A stretch of DNA of 50,880 nucleotides. Origin: Deltaproteobacteria bacterium (GTDB taxonomy: Bacteria; Desulfobacterota; DSM-4660; Desulfatiglandales; Desulfatiglandaceae). The notes beneath the pieces were generated by a model. That model had not been told where the DNA came from and did no database searches. It saw only the letters and a list, made by a program, of their open reading frames with translations. Shown piece after piece: positions 26,109 to 33,451 of this stretch (the stretch's first letter is position 1; every line of letters begins with the position of its first letter). The position numbers and the translations under genes are program-made. The DNA lies in contig JAFDIS010000040.1 in NCBI GenBank assembly GCA_019307945.1, positions 1 through 50,880 on the forward strand. Direction: 5' to 3'.

Positions 26109-27825
26109 CAAAAACGCCTCTCAGTACGTCGCAGACTTCCTGCAGAGTCACGTAGGCCTTGGCACACTCTATCATCAGTGGCAGTAGGTTTTCCCTTTCG
26201 TCCTTTGCCTTTTGCTCCAGTTTACCCAACAGGCGCCTGACTTCCTTCTGGTCGCGCATCCGTTTGACCTCTTTCAGATTAGCGATCTGTCGTTCCTCTG
26301 CTCGGGCCCGGCGCTCCGGATCGTAAGGGTGCGGGACGAGCCGGTTCGTTTGGACCTCGAGTTCATTTTCGCCGATGAAGCAGTTCACACCGACGATCTG
26401 GATGTCGCCGTTTGAAATGGCCCGTTGGTACTTGTACGCGCTTCGGGAAACCGCCCGCTGAACGTAGCCCTTTTCGATTGCAGCAACGATGCCGCCCATC
26501 CCGTCGATCTTGTCCATCTCGGCCTGGGCCGCAGCCTCAATCTCATCCGTCTGGGCCTCCATATAGTATGAACCGGCAAATGGGTCGACCACGTCGAGGA
26601 TCCTGGCTTCGCAGGCCAGGATGCGGCCTGTGTCCTGGGCCAGTTGCTGGGCTTCACGGCTCCAGCCCAGGCCTAGGGGCTCGTCGTAGGGCGGAAAAGC
26701 CGCCGGCGGGCCGCCTGACATGGCCCCCGCCATGGCCCCGATAGTCGCCCGGATAACATTGTTGAGAGGTCTCTGCTTGGTCGTGCTCGAGGGGCCGATG
26801 TGGGCGCAGATGGGCTGCCGGATAATCATGCTCCGCGGATCCTTGGCCCCGAAACGCTCCTTGAGGAGGCGAGCGTACATGCGCCGTGCGGCGCGCTGGA
26901 AGGCGATCTCCTTGAGGACTTCCATGCTGCCGCCGAAGGCGTTGAAGGTGAAACGCGGGGCAAAGGCGTCCACGTCCTGACCGGCGTCAACCCCGGCCTG
27001 GATATAGGCGGTGGCGATGCTAAGACTGAAGGCCAAGTCCTGCACGCGGGTGGCGCCGGCTTCGCGAATATGATACCCGCCCATGCTGGTAATGTTCATG
27101 CGCGGCATGTGCCGGGTGATGAAGACCAGGGTGTCACGAAAAAGCCGCATGGCCGGGCCAGGAGGGAAAATGTACGTTCCCCGGGCGATGTACTCCTTGA
27201 GGATGTCGTTCTGGGGCGTGGCCCTAAGTCGATCGATGGGTATGCCGCGCTTTTCGGCCAAGGCAACGTACATGGCGATCAGGTAGATGGCCGAGGCGTT
27301 GACCGTGAAGTTGGAAGCGATATTATCCAGGTTAAGATCGCCCTGGTAGGGTTCGTAAATCACTTCCAGATCGCGCAGCGTGTCGATGGCCACACCAACC
27401 TTCCCGACTTCCCCCTCTATAAGTTCGTTGTCCGAATCGTAACCGCACTGAGTGGGCAGGTCCATGGCCAGGTTGGGGCCCTGCCTGACCCCGCGCTCGA
27501 TGTTCTGTCGGTAGTAGTCCCGGGTGTCTTCAGGCGTGCCGTAGCCCGAATACATGGCCGCCCGGGTCAGGCCCGAACTCTGGGGAGCCTTGGCCGCCAG
27601 TCGGGACAACCCAGCCATAGGATCGAAGGGGTAGGTCCCGGCCGTGAAGGGATACTGGCCCGGGAAGCCGACTTTCTCCAAAAAATCGAAGTCGCTTCGA
27701 TCGAGCGGCGTGTAGTACCGAGCGGGCGGCTCCTGGAGAAACGAAAACCGCTCCATCGCCTTTTTCAGTGCCCCCTCTTCCCACGCCTTTTTCTCCGCCT
27801 TGATCTTGTCCTCTTGCTCGGTCAT
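26080..27825 (-). CDS. Coenzyme B12-dependent acyl-CoA mutase, large (catalytic) subunit, divergent
   Basis: This 581-residue TIM-barrel protein belongs to the methylmalonyl-CoA mutase family without the fused B12 domain. Family landmarks are YSGYGTPEDT (91-101 region), DLPTQCGYDSD, GEVGKVGVAIDTL, QNDILKEYIARGTYIFPP and GGYHIREAG. By eye, Tyr92, Arg215 and His252 match Tyr89, Arg207 and His244 of P. shermanii methylmalonyl-CoA mutase; Tyr plus Arg is the pattern of enzymes whose substrate has a free carboxylate. Other barrel segments are unlike the family: FNAFGGS (294-300), RQPICAHIGPSSTTKQ, and SGGPPAAFPPYDEP (370-383) where most have GGTQSLHTNS-DEA. A known reaction cannot be assigned. It follows the GntR gene by 33 bases. 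Confidence 0.9.
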   Translation of the reverse strand: MTEQEDKIKAEKKAWEEGALKKAMERFSFLQEPPARYYTPLDRSDFDFLEKVGFPGQYPFTAGTYPFDPMAGLSRLAAKAPQSSGLTRAAMYSGYGTPEDTRDYYRQNIERGVRQGPNLAMDLPTQCGYDSDNELIEGEVGKVGVAIDTLRDLEVIYEPYQGDLNLDNIASNFTVNASAIYLIAMYVALAEKRGIPIDRLRATPQNDILKEYIARGTYIFPPGPAMRLFRDTLVFITRHMPRMNITSMGGYHIREAGATRVQDLAFSLSIATAYIQAGVDAGQDVDAFAPRFTFNAFGGSMEVLKEIAFQRAARRMYARLLKERFGAKDPRSMIIRQPICAHIGPSSTTKQRPLNNVIRATIGAMAGAMSGGPPAAFPPYDEPLGLGWSREAQQLAQDTGRILACEARILDVVDPFAGSYYMEAQTDEIEAAAQAEMDKIDGMGGIVAAIEKGYVQRAVSRSAYKYQRAISNGDIQIVGVNCFIGENELEVQTNRLVPHPYDPERRARAEERQIANLKEVKRMRDQKEVRRLLGKLEQKAKDERENLLPLMIECAKAYVTLQEVCDVLRGVFGEYEPPSIF

Positions 27826-27858
27826 GGTTCCCCCCGAAAACGTCGCATGCGCCTACGC

Positions 27859-28590
27859 TCAGGATTTGGTCCTGACCAGTTCGGCCGTGCTTTGGTATGT
27901 GTCACCCGGGAAATGGGTGATCGCCATTTCCAAGGCCCTTTCGGTCTTTGTAAAATAGGTCCGCTTAACCACCAACAGTGGATGCCCTCTAGCAACCCCC
28001 AGCAATCCGGACAGTCTCTCGTCGGCTAATGCCGCAGAGGTTATCTGATGGGCTCGAACGGCGGAATCCAACGCTGCCCTCTCCACCCTCTGGATGAAAT
28101 ACGGGCTTTCCAGTTCCTCGATTTCGATGCTCCAGCCCATGTCCTCAGGGACATAGGCCTGAAAAAACGCCTTGTGTCCTTCGTAAAAACGCAGTCCCTC
28201 GAAAAGCCACAGCCTTTCGTCAGGTTCCAGCCTCATGTCCCGGACCATATCAGCCGTAGGTTCGATCAACGTTTTCTCTTTCAACACGAGAGTTGTACAG
28301 GCCCCCAGCAGAAGGAGATCCTCCAACGTCCCATAGAGTTGATAACGTAATGGGCCGTTTTCCTGTCGATTGACGAAGGTGCCCCTGCCCTGCTCCCGGC
28401 GTATGAAGTTGTTGCTCTCAAGGATCATCAGGGCCTGACGTACCGTGGTGCGGCTGACGCCGAATTCTTCACAGAGTTCTTTTTCCGTGGGAAAGGAACG
28501 ATCGAAGGCAAAAGTTCCGGACATGATCCGTTTTCTGAGGACCCGTTCGAGCTGGCAGTAAAGTGGGATGGGTTTTTTTCTCAGCTTCAA
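27859..28590 (-). CDS. GntR family transcriptional regulator (HutC/UTRA type)
   Basis: This 243-residue regulator has an N-terminal winged helix (about 10-78: FPTEKELCEEFGVSRTTVRQ, then REQGRGTFV) and a C-terminal UTRA ligand-binding domain (about 95-235). Length is typical for HutC-type GntR repressors. It is the first gene of the minus-strand mutase cluster and divergent from the thiolase-like gene at 28988. Two similar ACATGCTT-containing sites in the divergent region are its most likely operators. The inducer is probably an acid or CoA ester of the pathway. Confidence 0.93.
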   Translation of the reverse strand: MKLRKKPIPLYCQLERVLRKRIMSGTFAFDRSFPTEKELCEEFGVSRTTVRQALMILESNNFIRREQGRGTFVNRQENGPLRYQLYGTLEDLLLLGACTTLVLKEKTLIEPTADMVRDMRLEPDERLWLFEGLRFYEGHKAFFQAYVPEDMGWSIEIEELESPYFIQRVERAALDSAVRAHQITSAALADERLSGLLGVARGHPLLVVKRTYFTKTERALEMAITHFPGDTYQSTAELVRTKS

Positions 28591-28612
28591 GGGTATGAAA
28601 CCTCGATTTTCG

Positions 28613-28629
28613 ACTTAACATGCTTAAGT
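28613..28629. promoter_or_regulatory. Putative GntR operator, copy 1
   Basis: ACTTAA (28613-28618) and TTAAGT (28624-28629) form an inverted repeat with spacer CATGC, 23 bases upstream of the gntR start. A related sequence (TTTACATGCTTTAAC) lies at 28913 on the other side of the intergenic region. Autoregulation by the GntR protein is the simplest reading. Confidence 0.45.
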
Positions 28630-28847
28630 AACAAAGGTTTTCACCTTTTAAAGAAGCTACTCAGTGCCTGAAACATTATAACGTCATTACAAATATGTCA
28701 AGAAAAAATGGCCTCTACTGCCACAATGCCTCGCTCCCAGGGCTCGGCACCATGCCCTTTTCAGTGATCTACCCCTTCTTTCCCTCTCCAAGATCATTCA
28801 TTGTCTGACCACCCCTGCGGGTCGTGTCCCATGACAAGCTTTGGATA

Positions 28848-28876
28848 TTGACTTTGTCGGTCGGGTATTATAGGTT
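28848..28876 (+). promoter_or_regulatory. Possible sigma-70 promoter of the thiolase-like gene
   Basis: TTGACT (28848-28853, 5/6) is followed after 17 bases by TAGGTT (28871-28876, 3/6). The 7-base direct repeats and the inverted repeat TCAAC/GTTGA lie just downstream, where a repressor could act. The -10 match is weak. Confidence 0.3.
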
Positions 28877-28912
28877 CAAACCATAGTCAATAGTCAACTG
28901 AAGGTTGAATGA

Positions 28913-28926
28913 TTTACATGCTTTAA
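28913..28926. promoter_or_regulatory. Putative GntR operator, copy 2
   Basis: TTTACATGCTTTAA shares the core ACATGCTT and the flanking TTAA-type bases with copy 1 about 300 bases away. It lies about 62 bases upstream of the thiolase-like start, placing one copy near each divergent gene. Confidence 0.35.
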
Positions 28927-28987
28927 CTTTTTGATTTTACAAAGCTTTTGAGGCAAATAATCGCCTTTCTTTCAAAATGGAGCAGCG

Positions 28988-30499
28988 ATGAGACTAGGAT
29001 CACCCCCATCCGTGCCTGTCATCATTGGAGTTGGCCAGTACGTACACAGACCTTCAAGACCCGGCGAGGCCATGGACCCTCTGGAAATGATCCGGAAGGC
29101 TATCGGAGAGGCGGAACAGGATGCGGGCCTGGCCGGTCTAGCCCGGAAAATCGACACCTTGTGTCTGGTCAATATCTTGTCTTATCCCCCGGATGGCTTA
29201 CCCGGGGAATTGACCCGGAGGATCCAGGCATCACCCAAAATCCAGGAATACACATGGGTCGGGGCATGCGCGCCTCAGTGGTTCGTAAACCGAACGGCCG
29301 ACCGAATCTCCTCCGGACAGGCGCGACTCGCCTTGATCTGCGGCGGAGAGGCCTTTTACTCCCTTAAGCTCAAGGCGAAGGATCAAGGTTCCAAGGGCTG
29401 GAACCGAACCTTCCCCGCAAAAATGCCCTGGATGGTAGGAGACCTTCGCGACCCGCTGACCGCTCTCGAGGCGAAATACGGATTGCTCCTTCCCGTGCAG
29501 ATCTACCCTTTATTCGAAAATTCGTTTCGCTACTCTGAAGGGCTGTCCATTGAAGCGAACCGGAATGAACTGGGAGAATTTTGCTCGAAGCTTTCTGCGA
29601 TCGCTTCAGAGAATCCGAACGCATGGTTCAAGAATTTCAAAACCAAAGAAGAAATCATGAATCCCGGGCCCGGAAATCGCATGATTTCCTTTCCATATAC
29701 GAAATTTATGTGCTCCATCATGGACGTGGATCAAGCGGCGGCCCTGTTCTTGGCGGACGAAGCCGTTGCAGACGAGCTTGGCATTCCACCGGAGAAAAGG
29801 ATTTATCCCATCGGCGGCGCTGATGCTTCCGACACCTGGCATGTCTCCATGAGGCGTGACCTTCATGCATCCCCGTCCGTGAAAATCGCGGCCCAGACGG
29901 CCATGGCGCAGGCGAAGGTAGACATAGACCAGATCGATTTTCTTGACTTCTACAGTTGCTTTCCCTGCGCCCCCCGTATCACCGCAAGGATGCTGGGAAT
30001 CCCAAAAGACGACCCCAGGCCTCTGACGATCACAGGAGGCATGCCTTATTTCGGGGGGCCGGGGAACAACTATTCGCTGCACGCAATCTGCAACATGGCG
30101 GACTTGCTCAGGCGGGAGCCTGAGAAGATCGGGTTGGTCCAGGCGCTCAGCTGGTTTATCAGCAAGCACTCGGTGGGCATTTATTCCGGCGTTTCGAGGC
30201 AGGAAAAATGGGTTTCATCGTCCCCAGATAGCAACCAAGATCGATTGGTCGCTCCTGAAAGCCCCCACATCCGCGAGGAAGGCGAAGGGCCCGCAACGGT
30301 GGAGACGTTTACACTTTTTCATGACCGCGACGGTGAAGCAGTCGGAGGGGTCATTTTCGGCAAATTTGAGGATGGAAGCCGGTGTCTGGCAAAGCTGCCG
30401 GAAGACCGGTCCGTTTTTCAGGCTATCATGTCTGAGGAGTTTGTGGGCAAACGGGGGAAAGTCAAATTCGTCGATGGCTTCAATATTTTTCGGCCTTAA
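28988..30499 (+). CDS. Thiolase-like (acetyl-CoA acetyltransferase family) protein with C-terminal OB-like extension
   Basis: This 503-residue protein belongs to the non-classical thiolase group. The N-terminus PVIIGVGQYVHRP is typical. The segment WVGACAPQWFVNRTADRISS (Cys94) corresponds to the nucleophile region, and GGPGNNYSLHAI to the His region; the classical CxG end motif is not evident. The last 80-100 residues (VETFTLFHDRDGEAVGGVIF to the end) look like an OB-fold extension. Many members of this group lack full thiolase chemistry, so cleavage of a 3-ketoacyl-CoA is uncertain. It is transcribed divergently from gntR and may share its control. Confidence 0.8.
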   Translation: MRLGSPPSVPVIIGVGQYVHRPSRPGEAMDPLEMIRKAIGEAEQDAGLAGLARKIDTLCLVNILSYPPDGLPGELTRRIQASPKIQEYTWVGACAPQWFVNRTADRISSGQARLALICGGEAFYSLKLKAKDQGSKGWNRTFPAKMPWMVGDLRDPLTALEAKYGLLLPVQIYPLFENSFRYSEGLSIEANRNELGEFCSKLSAIASENPNAWFKNFKTKEEIMNPGPGNRMISFPYTKFMCSIMDVDQAAALFLADEAVADELGIPPEKRIYPIGGADASDTWHVSMRRDLHASPSVKIAAQTAMAQAKVDIDQIDFLDFYSCFPCAPRITARMLGIPKDDPRPLTITGGMPYFGGPGNNYSLHAICNMADLLRREPEKIGLVQALSWFISKHSVGIYSGVSRQEKWVSSSPDSNQDRLVAPESPHIREEGEGPATVETFTLFHDRDGEAVGGVIFGKFEDGSRCLAKLPEDRSVFQAIMSEEFVGKRGKVKFVDGFNIFRP

Positions 30500-30534
30500 T
30501 GTCTGGATGGCGAAGTCGTCCAGCGGCCGAAAAA
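30486..30534 (+). other. Two-tier stem-loop at the end of the thiolase-like gene
   Basis: TTTTTCGGCC (30486-30495) pairs perfectly with GGCCGAAAAA (30525-30534). Inside is a second stem CTGGATGGC/GTCGTCCAG (30503-30523) with a GAA loop and two G-T pairs. The outer stem includes the stop codon region of the gene. No T-tract follows, so it is more likely to stabilise or process the mRNA than to terminate it by the intrinsic route. Confidence 0.45.
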
Positions 30535-30686
30535 CAGATGAATCGGAAGCAAAGGGGTATTTCAACTGATAAATAATACCGGTTGGTCATGCCAATATAA
30601 AGAGGCTGGATTGATTTTAGAAATAGATCAAGATCATGGCAGGGAAACGAGTCCATGTTAGGATGCTGATTATGTAGGAGCCTTTC

Positions 30687-32147
30687 ATGACCGCATCTTC
30701 CAACGCAAAACCAGAAATGGTTCCACTTTTTGATCCCAAAGGAATCGCGCTCATCGGTGCGTCCGCCAATCCAAATAAATGGGGTTTTCGAATTCTGGCA
30801 AACCTTATCGTGGGCGGCTTTGAGGGCCCTTTATACCCTGTAAATCCAAATGGCGGCGAAATATTGGGGATCAGGGTTTATCCCTCAATCAAAAAAATTC
30901 CGCCGGACGCGGATCTCGGCATCGTTACCGTTCCAGCGATCAAAGTATGCGACATTCTCAAGGAGTGCGCAGGTATCGGGCTTCGCTCTCTGATCATCAT
31001 AAGCTCCGGCTTTTCGGAGACGGGGAGCCGGGGTGAAGCCTTGGAGAACGAGCTTGGCCGCTGTGCCCGCAGGGAAAACATGCGCCTAATCGGGCCTAAC
31101 ACCATGGGTGTATATAGCTCGAAATGCAATTTGCACGCTTTGATGCCGCCTTTGCAGCCCAAAATCGGAGGAGCTTCTTATGTCTCCCAGAGCGGGAATC
31201 TTGGTGTCCAGATGCTGTCTTGGGGGCGGGAGAGAGGGGTCGGATTCTGCAAGTTTGTTTCGAGCGGTAATGAACTTGATTTGCGTTGCGAGGATTTCCT
31301 CGAATACTTTGCCGAAGACCCTGAGTCGAAGGTGATCATTGCCTATATTGAAGGGTTGGACGATGGAATCGGGTTCTTACAGGCGGCCGGCACGGCCTCC
31401 GGGAAAAAGCCTGTGATCGTCTTCAAGGGCGGCAAAACGGAAGACGGAGGTCGAGCGGCCAAGTCTCATTCGGGGGCCCTGGCGGGGAGCTATTCGGTAT
31501 ACACCGCCGCCTTCAGGCAGTCGGGCGTTATTGAAGCGGAGTCTACCGATGCAATGCTGGATTTTACCACGGCTTTCCTTCATTTCCCGCTTCCCAGGGG
31601 AAACCGAATCGTCATTATGACCCGCGGGGGTGGATGGGGGGTTGTTTGCGCAGATGCCTGCCGCAAGAGCGGCCTGAGGCTCGTCTCTCTATCCGAAAGA
31701 ATAATATCCCGATTAAATCAGGTTCTTCCGTCATACTGGAGTCACGGCAACCCCATTGACTTTGCGGCAACGTTAAACCCGGAAGCCTTCCCGAACTGCC
31801 TGGAGGAATTGATTAAAATCAACGATGTGGACGGCATCATCGCCCTGGGTATGGAATATGGAGACCGAACGAAATATCTAGCGGACAAGCTCAAAAGCAT
31901 GAACCGATTGGGGGACATTGATCTCAGAGAAGAAAGGGGCGGAGCTAGTGATATTGAACTTGCATTAGACCTTATGGATGCCTATCAAAAACCGGTTATC
32001 ATGGTAAGCGGTGTCAGCAGTCATACAAAGGCCGTGTCGATTAATGGAAGAGAAACTGTTTTGTATTCCAGCCCTGAAAACGCGGCAAGGGCCATGGCTG
32101 CACTATGGAGATACAGCCATTTTTTATTGAAGACAAAAGCCATGTGA
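30687..32147 (+). CDS. ADP-forming acyl-CoA synthetase, alpha (CoA-binding) subunit
   Basis: This 486-residue protein has a CoA-binding Rossmann domain (FDPKGIALIGASANPNKWGF near 10-30; LYPVNPNGGEILG), the succinyl-CoA-ligase-like domain with AKSHSGALAGS, whose His is the phosphorylated residue of the family, and a second flavodoxin-like domain. It interconverts an acyl-CoA and the free acid with formation of ATP from ADP and phosphate, a way anaerobes conserve energy. The ATP-grasp beta subunit is encoded 25 bases downstream. AGGAG lies before the start. Confidence 0.9.
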   Translation: MTASSNAKPEMVPLFDPKGIALIGASANPNKWGFRILANLIVGGFEGPLYPVNPNGGEILGIRVYPSIKKIPPDADLGIVTVPAIKVCDILKECAGIGLRSLIIISSGFSETGSRGEALENELGRCARRENMRLIGPNTMGVYSSKCNLHALMPPLQPKIGGASYVSQSGNLGVQMLSWGRERGVGFCKFVSSGNELDLRCEDFLEYFAEDPESKVIIAYIEGLDDGIGFLQAAGTASGKKPVIVFKGGKTEDGGRAAKSHSGALAGSYSVYTAAFRQSGVIEAESTDAMLDFTTAFLHFPLPRGNRIVIMTRGGGWGVVCADACRKSGLRLVSLSERIISRLNQVLPSYWSHGNPIDFAATLNPEAFPNCLEELIKINDVDGIIALGMEYGDRTKYLADKLKSMNRLGDIDLREERGGASDIELALDLMDAYQKPVIMVSGVSSHTKAVSINGRETVLYSSPENAARAMAALWRYSHFLLKTKAM

Positions 32148-32172
32148 GCAATGTGCATGAGGGGAGAGTCAG

Positions 32173-32847
32173 ATGAACATCATAGAGCAAGCGGCAGCAA
32201 AAGGAAGGACCATGCTTTCCGAGTATGAATCTAAGCGAGTCTTGGAGGCCCATGGAATTCCTGTCACACGTGAGACACTGGTAAATAATCTTGATGAACT
32301 TGCCACGGCAGTAAAAGAAATCGGATACCCCATTGTTTTGAAGGGTTGTACTCAACATACCGCACATAAGACAGAGAAGGGCCTGATCAAAATCGATATC
32401 AGAAATGAGCTGGAGGCGAAGGAAGCTTTCAACACCATCATGACAAATCTGGACGATGACGATAAGTCCGTGCTTGTACAAGAGATGGTAAAAGGAAGCC
32501 GAGAACTGATGGCGGGACTGACCCGAGATGCTCAATTCGGCCCATGTGTTATGTTCGGTCTTGGCGGCATATTCGCGGAAATCCTGAAAGACGTTTCATT
32601 CCGTGTCGCGCCCATTGAAAAAGAGAACGCCCTTGAAATGATGAAGGAAATAAAGGCCCACAAGATCCTATCGAATATAAGAGGAATGGAGGCGGCCGAT
32701 CTTGACGCACTCGCCGAAATATTGATCAGCTTGGGCCGTATCGGTCTGGAAAATGAGGAAGTAGATGAGATTGACATCAATCCATTGATCCTTTCAGGCG
32801 GCAAACCTGTGGCCGCAGACGCGCTCTTTGTCTTGAAACCGGCTTAG
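32173..32847 (+). CDS. ADP-forming acyl-CoA synthetase, beta (ATP-grasp) subunit
   Basis: This 224-residue ATP-grasp domain protein is the nucleotide-binding partner of the alpha subunit just upstream. It shows LSEYESKRVLEAHGIPV at the start, YPIVLKG, LVQEMVKGSRELMAGL, FGLGGIFAEILKDVSFRVAP and EIDINPLIL, all standard for this family. Length (about 220-235) is normal for a separate beta subunit. The downstream region is the repeat element. Confidence 0.92.
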   Translation: MNIIEQAAAKGRTMLSEYESKRVLEAHGIPVTRETLVNNLDELATAVKEIGYPIVLKGCTQHTAHKTEKGLIKIDIRNELEAKEAFNTIMTNLDDDDKSVLVQEMVKGSRELMAGLTRDAQFGPCVMFGLGGIFAEILKDVSFRVAPIEKENALEMMKEIKAHKILSNIRGMEAADLDALAEILISLGRIGLENEEVDEIDINPLILSGGKPVAADALFVLKPA

Positions 32848-32853
32848 CTCGCC

Positions 32854-33419
32854 CCCATCCACGAACAAATTCCGGGCTCTATCGGATATCCAGTTCTTGG
32901 CTTTCTAGAGACGCCAGGCCCCAATGCACCGCAGAGGGTTCCCTGTTTCAGAAATGAGCCCGCCGGAGCGGGATTGCGCAAGATCAAGGAAACGGGGGAC
33001 CCATCCGCAGGATGGGGAGTCCGAAGCGCTAGGCGAGGACAAACCGGGGACCCGCCCGAAGGGTGGGGAGTCCGAGCAAAGCGAGGACAAACCGGGGACC
33101 CATCCGCAGGATGGGAAGTCCGAAGCGCTAGGCGAGGACAAACCGGGGACCCGCCCGAAGGGTGGGGAGTCCGAGCAAAGTGAGGACAAACCGGGGACCC
33201 GCCCGAAGGGTGGGGAGTCCGAGCAAAGTGAGGACAAACCGGGGACCCGCCCGAAGGGTGGCCGGGGATCCTCCCCGAAGGGTGGGGACTGAGCCGAGCG
33301 AAGCGTGCGAAGAAATCAAGGGATTACGCGGAGGCGTATCCCGATAAAGGCGGGACACAAGGAATGCCTTCGATTGACGCTTAAATTACGGGCAAAAGCC
33401 ATTTATGGATGGAAACTAG
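32854..33419. repeat. Dispersed intergenic repeat element, copy 1, with terminal inverted repeats
   Basis: The left end CCATCCACGAACAAA (from 32855) is related to the inverse of the right end GCCATTTATGGATGG (33398-33412). Bases 33398-33419 are identical (22/22) to the inverted sequence at 43411-43432, and 32854-32947 resembles 50738-50838. Inside are a reversed hairpin unit (32919-32950), a centre, and an array of forward hairpin units (32995-33292). Open frames across the array give repetitive peptides rich in Gly, Pro, Lys and Glu and are not real genes. No transposase is inside, so if mobile it is non-autonomous. Confidence 0.7.
32995..33292 (+). repeat. Tandem array of 48- and 51-bp hairpin units (A-B-A-B-B-b plus a remnant)
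   Basis: Units start at 32995 (51 bp, type A), 33046 (48, B), 33094 (51, A), 33145 (48, B), 33193 (48, B), 33241 (23, truncated B) and 33264 (degenerate). Type A has CCCATCC-GCA-GGATGGG and type B has CCCGCCC-GAA-GGGTGGG as its stem-loop, so the stem is kept while its sequence changes. All are joined by a GAGGACAAACC-like linker. The order suggests growth by unequal exchange. Confidence 0.85.
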
Positions 33420-33451
33420 CCGATTTCCGGTTAATAACCGAGTGAGGAGAA

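Larger units (their letters stand above)
28591..28987. other. 397-bp divergent intergenic region, gntR to thiolase-like gene
   Basis: No gene is seen. The stretch is more AT-rich than its surroundings and holds regulatory candidates listed separately: an inverted repeat at 28613-28629, a related motif at 28913-28926, a direct repeat TAGTCAA-TAGTCAA (28884-28897), an inverted repeat TCAAC/GTTGA (28894-28908) and a possible promoter at 28848-28876. Both flanking transcription units probably start here. Confidence 0.6.

Noticed and set aside
26800-28029. 409-codon plus-strand open frame opposite the mutase and gntR genes
   Set aside because: Shadow of two well supported genes; no motif and no ribosome site.
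32995-33292. CRISPR array
   Set aside because: The repeats are tandem without unique spacers, have 48/51-bp periods and internal hairpins, and no cas genes are near.
32905-33358. Overlapping open frames of 60-122 codons on both strands across the repeat array
   Set aside because: They translate only the 48/51-bp repeat units, exist in several frames at once and have no ribosome sites; the DNA is better explained by hairpin units.
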